Both the position numbers and the translations under genes were made by a program. Positions 32,152 through 43,177 of a DNA stretch of 64,000 nucleotides are shown here, one piece after another. The first letter of the stretch is position 1. The number at the start of each line of letters is the position of its first letter. The notes under the pieces were generated by a model that did not search any database, was not told the origin of the DNA, and worked only from the letters and a program-made list of their open reading frames with translations. The stretch is from positions 86,844 to 150,843 of the forward strand of contig KL197722.1 in the NCBI GenBank assembly GCA_000697665.1, read 5' to 3'. Source of the DNA: Jaapia argillacea MUCL 33604 (taxonomy: Eukaryota; Basidiomycota; Agaricomycetes; Jaapiales; Jaapiaceae).

Positions 32152-33416
32152 ATGCCTCCACCAAGACCTCTCGCTCGATGGTCCCTCATCTCAACCCTCT
32201 CATCTAAAGCCCGTTCATCCCACTGTGTTTCTGTCACCAATACTGGGACATGTCTCGTCTACGCTGGCGAACTCAAACCACGTACCCCAATCGACGATTC
32301 ATCCGATCTACGAGGATGTCTACACACTTTTGATCTAAAGAGCTTGCTTGGTGCCAATCGTGGTTCTGGGGGCACCAGCGTTCAAGATCGCGGCTCTATT
32401 CTTTCTCCGGGTCCTTCGAGCGTCCCGCAGCCCAGAGTGGGCGCTGCGTCCACCTGGTCTGTTCGAGATAAGGCGATGTATATGTGGGGTGGACGCGGTG
32501 GGGTCGATATGGCACCACTGGGCAAGGAAGAAGCAGGGATGTGGAAAGCTACTTTGCAGCTGGAAGGAGGAGGAGAAGGAGTGAGATGGGAGAGGGCGGA
32601 TGCACCAGGGGAGGAACCGGAGAGCCGGAGTTATCATACCATTGTTTCACTCAAAGTACGTTCGTTCCTCAATACTCTACTGGTGCTTATGTGATTAACG
32701 ATATCAAAGGATCATATTTACGTTCATGCTGGATGCCCAACGACGGGTCGGGTCGGGTCGTTGCAGTCGTTCAATGTTGTGTCCAGGATTTGGAAGGAGC
32801 TCGCTTGTGCTCCGGAGCCTGGGAGGGGTGGTACTGCTCTCGCTATCGCAACACTCAAGAACGAAGGAGACGTTCTTCTCAGATTTGGCGGTTAGTCTTC
32901 TTTCCACGTTATCAAATATTGATTTCATGTGATGACTCTTGACAATTTCTAGGTTTCGCAGGATACGAACTTCCCAAAGACAACACACTCGATATTTACA
33001 CAATAACAACCAATACCTGGCGAACACTCACACCCTCCCCAGACCCACAACACGGTTACCCAGGCCCACGTTCCGTACACGGTTTCCACTCCTTCACTTC
33101 CCCCTCTCCCTCTTTATCAAACGCCATAGCGATCTTGTGGCACGGCGAACGCGAAGCGTCGGCGTTGGGACATGCCGGAGCAGGGGCGTTTTGGGATGAT
33201 GTTTGGGTGTTACTCGATAAACCTGAATCTGATGGTACGGAGTGGATGAAAGTGTCTGTTGATGACGTTGGGGAGGGAGGGAAGCCGGAAGGGAGGGGTT
33301 GGTTCGAGCCTGCGGGGTGGGTTGATGAGAAGGGTGAGATGAAGATTGTGATGTTTGGGGGATTGGTGGGGTCGAATGAGAGAAGTGGGGAGTTATGGGT
33401 TTTGGAGGTCGAGTAA
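32152..33416 (+). CDS. Kelch-repeat beta-propeller protein
   Basis: Three exons close to 382 aa: 32152-32655, 32710-32890, 32953-33416. Repeated Kelch blades are seen: RVGAASTW with MYMWGGRGG, RSYHTI with IYVHAGCP, FGGFAGYEL with LDIYTITTNTW, RSVHGFHSF, and MFGGL with LWVLEVE at the end. Kelch propellers serve as interaction platforms. The form with no other domain resembles fungal galactose-oxidase-like/Kelch proteins of unknown role. There is no signal peptide, so it is probably intracellular. Confidence 0.85.
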
Positions 33417-33608
33417 CGTATGGGATCGCTGTGTTTCGTGGTCTCGCAGTAAAATGTAAGTCCTGTGGAATATTTCTTGGCGTTGTACCTCGATAATCAT
33501 TAAATAATGTAAACCTAACCCCACCCCCGCTGACGGATATGGGAATTGCCGACTCTTATATTGCCCGCTTCATGAACTCCAACTCCGTCTCTGTGTTTGG
33601 CAACACGG

Positions 33609-36244
33609 ATGTCCGGTCAACTCACGCTTGCCGAGTTACAAGACGAGTATGACTTTCTTCGTAGGGCCTACGATGACGTTCAAAAGGAACGTGACGCGCT
33701 CCGCAAAGAAAAAGATGAGTTCCTCGAACAAGCCTCTACTCTCCGCTTCCAACTCGCCAACCAGAGTTTCCAACTCGCCGACACGAGTTCATCGCTTGAT
33801 AAAGCCAATACCGAGAATTTGGATTTGAAAAGGAGGGTTGAGAGATTGACTAATGAGGGTGTCGTTTTGGAGAGGAAGGTGAAGGAGAAGGTGGAGGTGG
33901 AACGGAAGTTGGAGGGCTTGCAGGATTTGGTGGAGCGTTTGAGGAGGAAGGATGAGGAGGCGCTCAGATTAGGAATTTATCCGGCCGGTCAACTCTCTTC
34001 AACCTTGAATTCTGTTCGCGGGGACCAATCAAGTCCGCGTAAGGTGCGTTCCACTTTCAACTTATATCTACCTTCCCTCTGAGCTGTGCGACTCACAACG
34101 GAAACCGTGATCATTAGACAGGGCTACCTCAGAAGGTCATTTGTGTCGACGACGATGACGATGACGACAAGCCCATTGTCAAGCCTGAGATCAGGCCGGC
34201 TGGTTCGGAGGAGTCACAAAGTCAGAATCGGAAACGTTCCCTTAGTACAATGACTCGAGATTCAGTATTAGTTCAACCAGGAGCTACGGGCCAACCCAGT
34301 CAACTAAAGCGGTTGAAGTTGGAAGGTCAGGTAGCTGGTGCTCCTCAAACCATACCTTCCACTGCCTCTAATGTCCCAATACCTCCGGTAAGCCTTCACC
34401 ACGTTATTCCACCTGATAAAGGCTCACTGCACATGTTCCGGCATATGAATGATACTCAGGAAGCTCAACGAGAGCCAAATCAAGCTCCGACACTGCCTCC
34501 CCCGCCAGCACTCCTGACGGCGGAACAAATCTTGGTCTCTACATCACGAACCGATGCTCAAAACCCACCGCCCCCACCTTCTGGGAACAAACCACCCACA
34601 GAGCAATCGGGAGCAGAACAGTCCGGTTCGGTGGCTCGGTCTCAAACTCGTAAACAAGGGTCTTCTAATCAGGTACGTGTTTTTCGTCGTTGTTCTCTCC
34701 GATGTGTTTGAGGTTGATTGTGATAAAGGCGTCTCGAGCGAGTGATTCTGGTTCTACGACTGTTTCGGGGTCAAGTTCGAGTTCCTCGCCGTCAAAACGG
34801 AGGGTATGTTATGGTTTTGTGCTTCACGCTGTTCGACGGACTGACTGAACTCGTCCACTGTTTGTTTGACTTAATCTAATTTTTGGACGCCTTGAACGTC
34901 TAGACGAACAGGAATGCCCTCGAGCGGGCACGGTCTCCAGGGGAATTGGTCGAACCGAACGTGAGTATTTCAACCTTACTGTTCTACTCCAACACCTATT
35001 TCGCCTTGACAGTTGGTACCATCTGGGGAAGCCGAACGTATCTTCACTCCAGAAGCATACGCTGCTCGTTTGGCCACTACTTTGACCGTTCATGTTCCAC
35101 CGATCGACCCATCCCGCCGTGCATGCGTGTCTCGAAGGTTCTTAGGCGAGACCTACGGCTGTCTTCAACAAGAATTCGTATCCAAGGGTCAATCATCCTA
35201 TCCAGAGGGTAAAACCCACTTCCTAGCTTCCGAGCAGGCAGACGGTAGCTTCATGCCTCAAAACCTTGATCCAACCACGAACGCTCAAGCTACCCATCCG
35301 AAGCAATGGAGAGTGCTTTTCCCGAATGATGATATGAACCCTTGTCTTCCTTCGAACCCTGGAGAGCCTGGGATGGTGTTTGCGAATAGGTTTGAGATTT
35401 TAGACGGGGAGTCGTGGACTGTTTTTCGGAAGGTGGAGAAGTCGAAACCGGTGCTGTGGGTCATGGATGGAGAGTACGTTTTTACTCAGTGCGAGGCTCC
35501 ATTAAGTGGAGAAGAGTTTGGGAGGCAGAGTGATGTTGTATGTGATTTCGACCTTTTTGGTTAATTGCGGCTGATGGTTTTGGTTGTGCAGGTGAAGAAA
35601 TCGTGGGGATCGCATATTCTTGGTGCGCGACGGTGTCAATCGTATGTGGAGATTCATGCCAGGGTCTATTTGCGTCTTAAATACCCCGGGGAGGAGATAA
35701 CGAAGGAGAGGTTGGATAAGGCCGTTTCGGAGATTAGGAAGACTAATAAAGAGCAGCCCGCGAAAGTTCAGTCGCGGGATGTGATTAATGCGTTAACTTG
35801 TGGGGAAGAGGTGAGTATTGGCTTTTGAATTGCAGTCGTGTGTGGGTAAGGGACGAGCGCTGATTGAGAGTGTAGGTGATCAATATTTTGGTTATGCAGT
35901 GTGTGGGGTATGACTACGCCTTCGAGGCTGAGATGAGGGAGAAGATGGATGAGTTTGTGCCAAGTAAGGGCAAGGGTAAGGGAAAGGGCAAGTCGAGGGC
36001 AAAACCTGGTCCGAAGTCGGCTAGGTCCAAGCCCAAGCCTAAGGCACCCGTGGCCAGACGCAGGGAGGAAGCGAGTGATTCGGGCGACGACGATCCTGAT
36101 GCGATGGAAGTTGAGGAGATTGTTAGAGAGAGGAGGCGGTCCGGGAGGTTTGTGGCGAATGCAGGTTCGGTGGTGGATAGAGATGGTGCTGAAGAGGAAG
36201 AGGAATCTGATGGGGATGGGGAAGATGATGATTATGCGGAGTGA
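33609..36244 (+). CDS. Coiled-coil protein with DUF6697-type domain, copy i
   Basis: The start is the ATG at 33609 (MSGQLTLAELQDEY). Residues 1-130 form a coiled coil with heptads such as KERDALRKEKDEF. An acidic run (VDDDDDDDK), a long Ser/Pro/Gln-rich region and the folded domain follow. That domain contains SRRFLGETYGC, WRVLFPNDDMNPCLPS, PGEPGMVFANRF, a W..MDGEYVFTQCE stretch, KKSWGSHILG, RDVINALTCGEE and MQCVGYDYAFE. I recall this pattern as DUF6697 of Agaricomycetes. The C-terminus has KGKGKGKGKS, basic proline-lysine stretches and an acidic end, as in nuclear proteins. Several introns are needed, including one at the LVPSG junction. It is the best preserved copy, and its function is unknown. 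Confidence 0.75.
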
Positions 36245-36552
36245 TATTTGATCTTTTCAGGATGGGTTTAGAATTTATTAACTAGTCAAGAGGTTGCTGG
36301 CTTGAACTTGGGAGGTACTCAACGAGCACGAGGAGGAGTGCCACAAAATGGCAATATATGATGCGAGGTCCATCTAGTTGAAAGCAAAAGCTTCATGAGA
36401 AACAAAATGAAAGGAATGGACCAGAATCGTGGAATATTTCACGATGAATATTATAAACCTAACCTCACGCTTACCGCATATGGAAATTCCCGACTCCTAC
36501 TTAAATTGCCCCGCGCTCATTAACGCGTTCGAACTTACTCGGTCTCCCCGTA
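36245..36552. other. Spacer repeating the promoter of copy i
   Basis: The end of this spacer (about 36455-36550, AACCTAACC and CATATGG) resembles 33505-33600 before copy i. This is in line with a tandem duplication of gene plus promoter. Confidence 0.5.
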
Positions 36553-38141
36553 ATGACCACCATACTCGACGACCCTACACTCGTTGAGCTAAAGACGAGA
36601 ATGAACTTCTGCGAAGGGCCAACGATGACATTCAAAGGGAAAAAGCTGAGTACCTGAAGCAAGTCTCGTCTCTCCGCTTCGAGCTCGCCAGGCGCGATTC
36701 CTTACTTGACAAATCCAACACGGAGAATTCGTATTCGAAAAGGAGGGTTGAGAGGTTGAATAATGAGATCAAGGTGATGAGTAGGAAGCTGGAGAGGTTG
36801 GTAAGGGAGAAGGAGGAGGCGAAGGACTTGGCGGAGCAGTTGGATGTCCTTACATTGCGGAATAACGCGCTGCAGAGTGTTGTCGAGCGTTTAAGGGAAG
36901 ATATGAAGAGGAAGGAGGAGGAGGTCAAGTCTGCACTCGATGCCGAGAAGGACAAGGCGACCAGACTCGCCAATTCGGAGGCGTCGCAAAGTCAGAATCG
37001 GAAATGCCAATGCTCCCTCAACACTACAGGATCGGCTCAAGCAGGTGTTCCGGGCCAGCCTAGTGAACAAAAACGGTTGGAATTGGAAGTTCAAGCTTCC
37101 AGCGCTGCTTCAAGTTGCTCAATACCGCCCGCTGCCTCCAATTTCCCTGTACCTCCAGTTTGTGCTCTCTATTATCATTGGCCTGGTGAATGCTGACTCT
37201 ACCCGCTAAGACTAATACCCGGGGAGCTCAAAGGCAGCAGCAGCCAGCTCCAACACTGCCACGCGTGCCGACTTCCATGACAGCTGAAAAATCCATATCC
37301 TCCGGATCAGGGACGGCGCCAACTCAACCTGCAGGTTTACTACCTAAGAAGCTACCCTCTCTAGCCCCTCCTCCCCTCTCGCGGACCTCACAACACAGTC
37401 GCCCGTCTCCAGAGGACCCAATACCCTCGTTTCCCGTTTCCACTAAAGGACGGCCGCTGTCCTCGCCCCTAACACCAGCACCCACGGCTCCGACTCCCTC
37501 TACACCCAATCCGACTGTCGCAGATACTCCGTCAACTTCTGGAGTCGCTGCCACTACCAAGGGAATGCCTAATATCTCAAACGGAGACGTCTCGACGTCC
37601 AGCCTAAACGGACGCCTTGGTCGCACCGAATCGACACCTGGAGGGTCCTCGGAAGTCGTTTCTCCTGCTAATGCCAGTGAACAAGTCAATACCATAAACG
37701 GGGATGGCTCTTCGTTTGCCCTCGGCAAAACTCTCAAGCATGCCGCTCTCAAGCCAGCAGATTTCCCTAAGCCTGTGACACAGGAGAATGGGCGGATGAT
37801 GACGAGGAGCAGGAAGCGAAAGGAGAGTGAGGTAGGTGGTGGAGATAGTGGAGGTAACGAACCGCCGAAGAAAATTCAATTGATTGTGCGGAACGGGCAC
37901 ATTGTAATGTGCGCAGTTTCTCTGACGTTATCTGTCTCTTCGAAACTCATTGAAGGTTTAGGCCTCCAGGTCGAGTACAACCCTCCGGGGGTGAAGACGT
38001 CGCCAAAGTAACCGGAAAGCAAGTGGCATTCTTACAAGATCATCTTGTCGTCGAGAACAGGTTACTAACCCGACGATCAACCAGGTCCACAGCAACGAAA
38101 CGGGGAAAACCTTTTACAGCTAAGAGGGGAGGGAAGCGGTA
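36553..38141 (+). pseudogene. Truncated, frameshifted paralog of copy i (no DUF6697 domain)
   Basis: The ATG at 36553 opens a frame (MTTILDDPTLVELK) that shifts by one base relative to copy i after VELK. The following bases in the next frame give DENELLRRANDDIQREK, matching DEYDFLRRAYDDVQKER. The coiled coil, a Ser/Pro-rich linker (APTLPRVPTSMTAEKS matches APTLPPPPALLTAEQ) and a basic end remain. The DUF6697 domain is absent and the gene ends near 38000-38141 in a basic tail (two overlapping frames, SPK stop or AKRGGKR stop). It could still make a shortened protein from an internal ATG. Confidence 0.65.
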
Positions 38142-38966
38142 ATGTGGTGCGTTACCTATGTTGATTGTCAGGGATGTCTTTCACCTGTATTAATCAGCCG
38201 TGGAATGTACCTATTTTTTTTCTAGATTCAGGATGTCGAACCAAGATGCCTTCCTTTCATAACCTCATTATAATGCCTAGGTTCGTACCGCTCCAGTTCA
38301 GATCGTGCCTATCTCTTCAGGACATGAATCGGATTACCGCAGCATAATCCAGCCTCTGGGAGCGTCTAGTCATCACAAACAATCCTATCTATGTGTTTGA
38401 ATCTTGCATCGTCGAGCGTCGCACAAGTGTATTATTGCTTGGGTACCTTGGTCGCAATCTAGATCTCTTAGAATAAACCGACAGTCTGGAGGCCCCGGAA
38501 GTGACGTAAAATGTGAATCCAATGGACTGACATCCCTGATGGGACTCAACGAGCATCGAAAGGGGGCTCGACGAATAGATATATATAATGCAAGGACCAT
38601 CTAGTCGACAGCAAAAATATGAAAAGGAAAGCTGAGGAATACAAACACCGGAATGTGACACGGTGGAAAATAGATAATGCATTGACTCGACAAAGCAAAT
38701 AAGAAAACGAAACAGGCTGGAGGAGAGTGGTCGAACTCTGGGAGACAAAGGGGTATAGCTACATGAGAAGGGAGCGCTATTTTGAGACAAGGCTAGGGAA
38801 GAGGGGGCAGTGTCCAGAAACAAAGAGCGTGGGTCGGCGAAGAGCCAAACACCGACATTTAGCGGTGTCCTGTGTGTGGACTGTAATAAAGAAATTAGGT
38901 TAGCCACAGAACAATGTACCTGAATCGCGAGGGGGGCACGCACACCTGGCGACAGTGCGCGGAGTT
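38142..38966. other. Intergenic, nothing recognised
   Basis: Downstream of copy ii (plus) and of the small secreted protein (minus). The open frames on both strands here look random. Confidence 0.4.
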
Positions 38967-39316
38967 TCAGAGCCTCTCGTTCATGGCCACCACGTCCAAT
39001 GGTGAAGCCAAAGCTTCCCTCGCCGCCAACTCGGAGTCAGAGGCCGGTTGAGCATCCCTGCCCAGCAGCTCGACGTTGGAGCCGGGCTCAGCAGACGCTT
39101 CAGCGTCTCGGGTGCAGGTATACTGGCAGATTCTTTTTTCCTGTGCCTCTACCACGGCTGCTGCTGGCATGGGAGCGGCAAATGAGGGGAGGGCGAGAGC
39201 AACTAAGTAAACGTTTGAAGAGACGGTCAGTTTGGGAGACAGGAATATAAATTGTGAGGGGATTGCTTACAAAAAGCAAAGATAGCAAAAAGAGTGAGGA
39301 AGATGTTGGACTGCAT
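38967..39316 (-). CDS. Small secreted protein, 93 aa
   Basis: Two exons (39316-39271 and 39202-38967) close in frame. The N-terminus is a strong signal peptide (MQSNIFLTLFAIFAF, then FALALPSFAAP), cleaved probably after SFA. The mature part contains an EKR dibasic site that Kex2 could cut, two Cys in ICQYTC, and three short related blocks, RDAEAS, RDAQPAS and REALAS. It ends NERL, so it is not a CaaX pheromone. A TATA box lies about 120 bases upstream. Small secreted proteins of this kind are often effectors, cell wall peptides or Kex2-processed precursors; which one is open. Confidence 0.75.
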
Positions 39317-39431
39317 TTTAGTCGAGGGATAGAAAGAATGTGTTCGGAGAAGAGTGAATGTGTGGAACGGTACAAGTCAGTCAGGACAGGAGGTACTGAG
39401 GGACTTGACATCTCCAGTACTTCCCCACACA

Positions 39432-39439
39432 TATTTATA
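39432..39439 (-). promoter_or_regulatory. TATA box of small secreted protein gene
   Basis: TATAAATA on the minus strand, 116 bases upstream of the ATG at 39316. Confidence 0.5.
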
Positions 39440-41148
39440 TCACTACGTCCTCGACGAGAAGCCACAAATGAGGTGTCAACGAGGCCATTCCAACGAATGA
39501 CCCCTGCAAAATGATACCGTCGCCGCAAACGACCACCCAAAAAAGGGAAGGAGTCTTCGAGCAATCACATCATAGAGCACGGGAGACCAGGTTCATCTTG
39601 CGAGGTTAATAGCGTCAAAGCCCGATGTGCAATGGCAGATCTTGTCAACCACAAAGCCAGTTCCTCGTTGAGAACAACAGCACCTTCCATATTTGGAAGG
39701 ATGAAAGAGGTCGATGGGCGTTACGTAATTGAGTATTTTGCTTCCGAGAGGCCAAGTTCTGCAACTTGGATTGGGCCGACGCACTCTGGCTCTCGGATTT
39801 TGGTGCCTTGGCTTTGGGTAAGAACGCTCTGCGAAGCATAATTAAGGCACAGAGCAGCCGACTCGGTCATGCTCGGTCCCTACCTCAAAGAATTTCATTC
39901 GCCTGGTGAGTCCCCGCAATCCCCGCCCGCGCCCTGAGTTGATATCTTAGCGAACGGACAACCAAGAGGCCGAATACAGACAGTGGCTTGTCAGAACTTC
40001 TCCTCGCCGTCTATGCGTTTTGCGGTGGAAATTGCACCCGCCATGCTCATATCTCCAATGACGCCTGGTGAGCTTGCAAATGTCATCACGACTTGACCCA
40101 TCCGTGTTTAAAGGACCTGTTGTGGTGTCCGTACTTCATGTTTCTCAATTTTACAATGCAAGCAGAAGAGCCTTCAGAAAATACCGGTGGATGCTACACT
40201 ACCGTGAGACGCAACCGTTCGCAAATCTGCAATTCTCGGGTATTTCTTTGACCTTTTCGTATCTCCGAGCCACCAAAATTTCACGGTCCCTTGATGTTCC
40301 AGAGTCTCCGCCACTAGCCAGCCAAGAAGTGGATCTACAGGGCCACAACATCTCCCATTCCCACAGGCAGAGGTTGGTTGACAACCAACGAAGTATGCGT
40401 CATCTATTCCAGATTGTGTGCGTTTATCTGACGGACAGAAATCCAGGTACAAACGCTCCTGATCTTGATGAACAAAGGGAGGTATCCAGTCTGATATTCA
40501 TTCTGGGGGGCTGATGCAAGTCGGCGACGAGTCCGGGCTTCGCTAGTCGTACTTTTCTGACTTCCTCTCTCTCTCCACATATTGGAAGATGACCTGAGGT
40601 GCGACCAACACTGCACTCCCTCAGCTCCACTCCATTTCAATTGATATCTTGACAATCCCCTCACGAGAAGCCCTGACTCGAGGACCCATATCGCTATACG
40701 CTTCGAAGCCATCTTTCCTAAGAGGTGGGAAATAGAGCACCCTCGAATTTCGGCCTCGTCGGCGGGATACATATTGACACTCGACCGCTCTCGTTTGCGC
40801 TCTCCATCAGACAAGTTTCGCGGTTCAAAGCTCTCTGCTTGCATGTGCGTTTCTGACTGCAGGTGCGTCATCATTTCTTCGAGCCTTGCTCATCACGTTC
40901 GTCGCATCCGCCTCCGTTGAAATAAGTCGAAGGATTGCCCTCAGGTGGACATCCGCCCTCAACATACCACAGCGATCCTGGAAAATGAAATCACACAGCT
41001 TGGAACGTCCGCCAGAATCTCTTGCCAAGTCAGGCAGGCTCGATCAACCCATGAAGCGATGAAGAGGTTATTTATGTCGATAATACATCCAACCTATTAC
41101 TACGCGAAACTCCGAATCCTCAAGTACTACTTTCCCCGATGGTGATAC
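39440..41148. other. Unassigned 1.7 kb
   Basis: Open frames at 39632-39841 and 40068-40514 (plus) and at 40404-40874 (minus) have no recognised domain, and I could not build a consistent spliced gene on either strand. No repeat or RNA gene was recognised. Confidence 0.35.
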
Positions 41149-42405
41149 CTATACGTCCCCCTCGAGTTCCTTCACAACATCTGTATACCTCTCATATGCA
41201 TCCTTCTCCACATCAAACAAAAACAACCAATCGTCCCGCTTCAACAATATCGAACTCGGGTTCTCTTTGATCTTGTCAAAGTCCGCCTTGTGCCACATAT
41301 CCCTCGTCTCTTCTCCGAGTAACTGCGCCCTTCTGCACCTTGCATACCGTATCTTCTCGTAAGCTCGTACGGCTGTTGGGACATTCGCCTTACCGCCAAG
41401 TTGGAGACACGTAGCGAGGACGACTCCGTCTTCCATCGCCTGTGAAGCACCCTGGATGGAAGTGGGTAGGAAAGGATGCGCAGCGTCACCCGCAAGACAC
41501 GTCCTGGCCTCCTTCGAAACCCAAGTAGGCAGAGGATCCCGATAGACTAACTTCCAATCAACACAACTATCCGTCAACTCCACTATCCTCCTACACACGG
41601 GGTCCCATCCTTCAATCACTTTCAGAGCGTCGGCGATCTTGCCTGGGAAGGACCAAGATTCTTCGATATCGGCGTCGTCACGATGAGTGTATACCCACGA
41701 GAAAGAGGTACCGTTCTTGACGGATGCGGCTAGGAAGTGAACGTCGGGACCGAGCCAGCCGGTGTGGGTGTCCCCGTTATCGACGAGGTGTTTGGTCAGG
41801 GGATCGTCGAGGAGGGGTTTGGAGTCCATCCAAGCACGATAGATGGCGTAACCGGATGATTTGGGTTTATCGACGTAACCCAAAACTAACTCTCGAGCTT
41901 TGCTCCGCACACCGTCGCATCCGACGACTACGTCGCCCCAAATCGTCTCTCCATCGACAACGACTCCCGCTCGAGTCGATTCTTCGACGTATTCCAGCAC
42001 TCTACACCCCAACCGGATCTCGATCCCTATATCCTGAGCGTGACGAAAGATAACCTCATGAATCTCTCCACGATGACCATTAACACTCGGCGCTTCCTTA
42101 TTCCAAGGATAAACAGGTTGGGAAATGATGAAGTCCCCATCGTATTTGTAAAAGTTGAGTTCTTTATTATGGTGACAGATGGGGTAGAGTTTGGCGTCGA
42201 TGGAACCTTTACCCCAGCGGGCCATGATACGACCTGCATTAGGTCCGAAGGAGATGACGTCTCCGAGGGGTTTGAGTTGAGGGAAGGATTCGAGGACGAG
42301 GACATCGTGTCCTTTGCGATAGCATTCGATGGCGGCTGTTAGTCCTGCGAATCCCGCGCCGACTATTATGACCTTGATGCCTGTTTGGGCGCCGCGTTCT
42401 TCCAT
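41149..42405 (-). CDS. FAD-dependent monooxygenase, salicylate hydroxylase-like, copy 2
   Basis: Single-exon paralog of the gene at 30241, 418 aa, highly similar along its whole length. It has GAGFAGLTAAIE, GCDGVRSKARE and GDAAHPFLP, all cofactor motifs intact. The differences are clustered in the segment around KYDGDF to NGHRGEIHE and in the C-terminus, which stops at ELEGDV. Both copies face the same way with about 10 kb of unrelated genes between, so they are not simple neighbours. The substrate is unknown. Confidence 0.9.
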   Translation of the reverse strand: MEERGAQTGIKVIIVGAGFAGLTAAIECYRKGHDVLVLESFPQLKPLGDVISFGPNAGRIMARWGKGSIDAKLYPICHHNKELNFYKYDGDFIISQPVYPWNKEAPSVNGHRGEIHEVIFRHAQDIGIEIRLGCRVLEYVEESTRAGVVVDGETIWGDVVVGCDGVRSKARELVLGYVDKPKSSGYAIYRAWMDSKPLLDDPLTKHLVDNGDTHTGWLGPDVHFLAASVKNGTSFSWVYTHRDDADIEESWSFPGKIADALKVIEGWDPVCRRIVELTDSCVDWKLVYRDPLPTWVSKEARTCLAGDAAHPFLPTSIQGASQAMEDGVVLATCLQLGGKANVPTAVRAYEKIRYARCRRAQLLGEETRDMWHKADFDKIKENPSSILLKRDDWLFLFDVEKDAYERYTDVVKELEGDV

Positions 42406-43177
42406 CCCAGTGTGTAGACTGCGCAGAGTTCGTGCGACGAAGTGTGGGGGTGATCGGTGGGGGATGAGTACTTGCTTAGGATTGCTTTTTGGAGAGACGA
42501 TCGATGTTTCTTGATATTCCTAAGCCACTTCCGACTTCTTGGCTGCTAATCTGAATATGCGGGTTTAGAGTACTAGATCATGAGACTGGAAGAGCGATGA
42601 ACGGAGGCGCCAGGGAGTTCACGGATGAATAAGATATCAGGGGAAGAACAGATCATGATAGCGGAGCGATTCGTCGCACAGATGAATTTGCCTGCAGTGT
42701 ACTTGGTTGGAGGAGGCTGAACGTCTGCGGGGGAGGGCGAGCAGGGAAGAGGAAAGCAGCAACTTATCAACACGACAACGGTTTCTTGTTGACTTGCTCA
42801 GATCTCGCCCTCGCGCTCCACAACACCGCAATTTTCCGTCGGCCCGACGCAAAGCGCATAACGGCTAGCCATCAAATCTTTGCGTCTCCACGTTTCTCTG
42901 CTTATGGTCCCATCGTCGATCCCGCATCCCCACATGCGAACAATTGGCTCTCCGATATGTCCAAAGGTCTCTAATTTAGGGGCCAACCAAATATCTCGTG
43001 GATGGCTCAGTCACGTACAGCTTGCCGAAGTGCTCCCGGAAGCTGCTCACTAATCACTTACCCTTGCGTCACCTCACCCGTATAAGAGTACGGGGGACCG
43101 GTCATGGCGAGGATTGAAACTCTCGCTTTCTCTCATTTTTCTACCCCCCTCACCTCCCAAGAAATTCTTGATTGAAA
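42406..43177. promoter_or_regulatory. Divergent promoter, FAD monooxygenase copy 2 / AKR
   Basis: 772 bases between the two start codons. No defined motif was recognised. Confidence 0.4.

Noticed and set aside
33597-33608. Earlier non-ATG start of copy i
   Set aside because: It begins with TTG; the ATG at 33609 aligns with the start of the conserved coiled coil.
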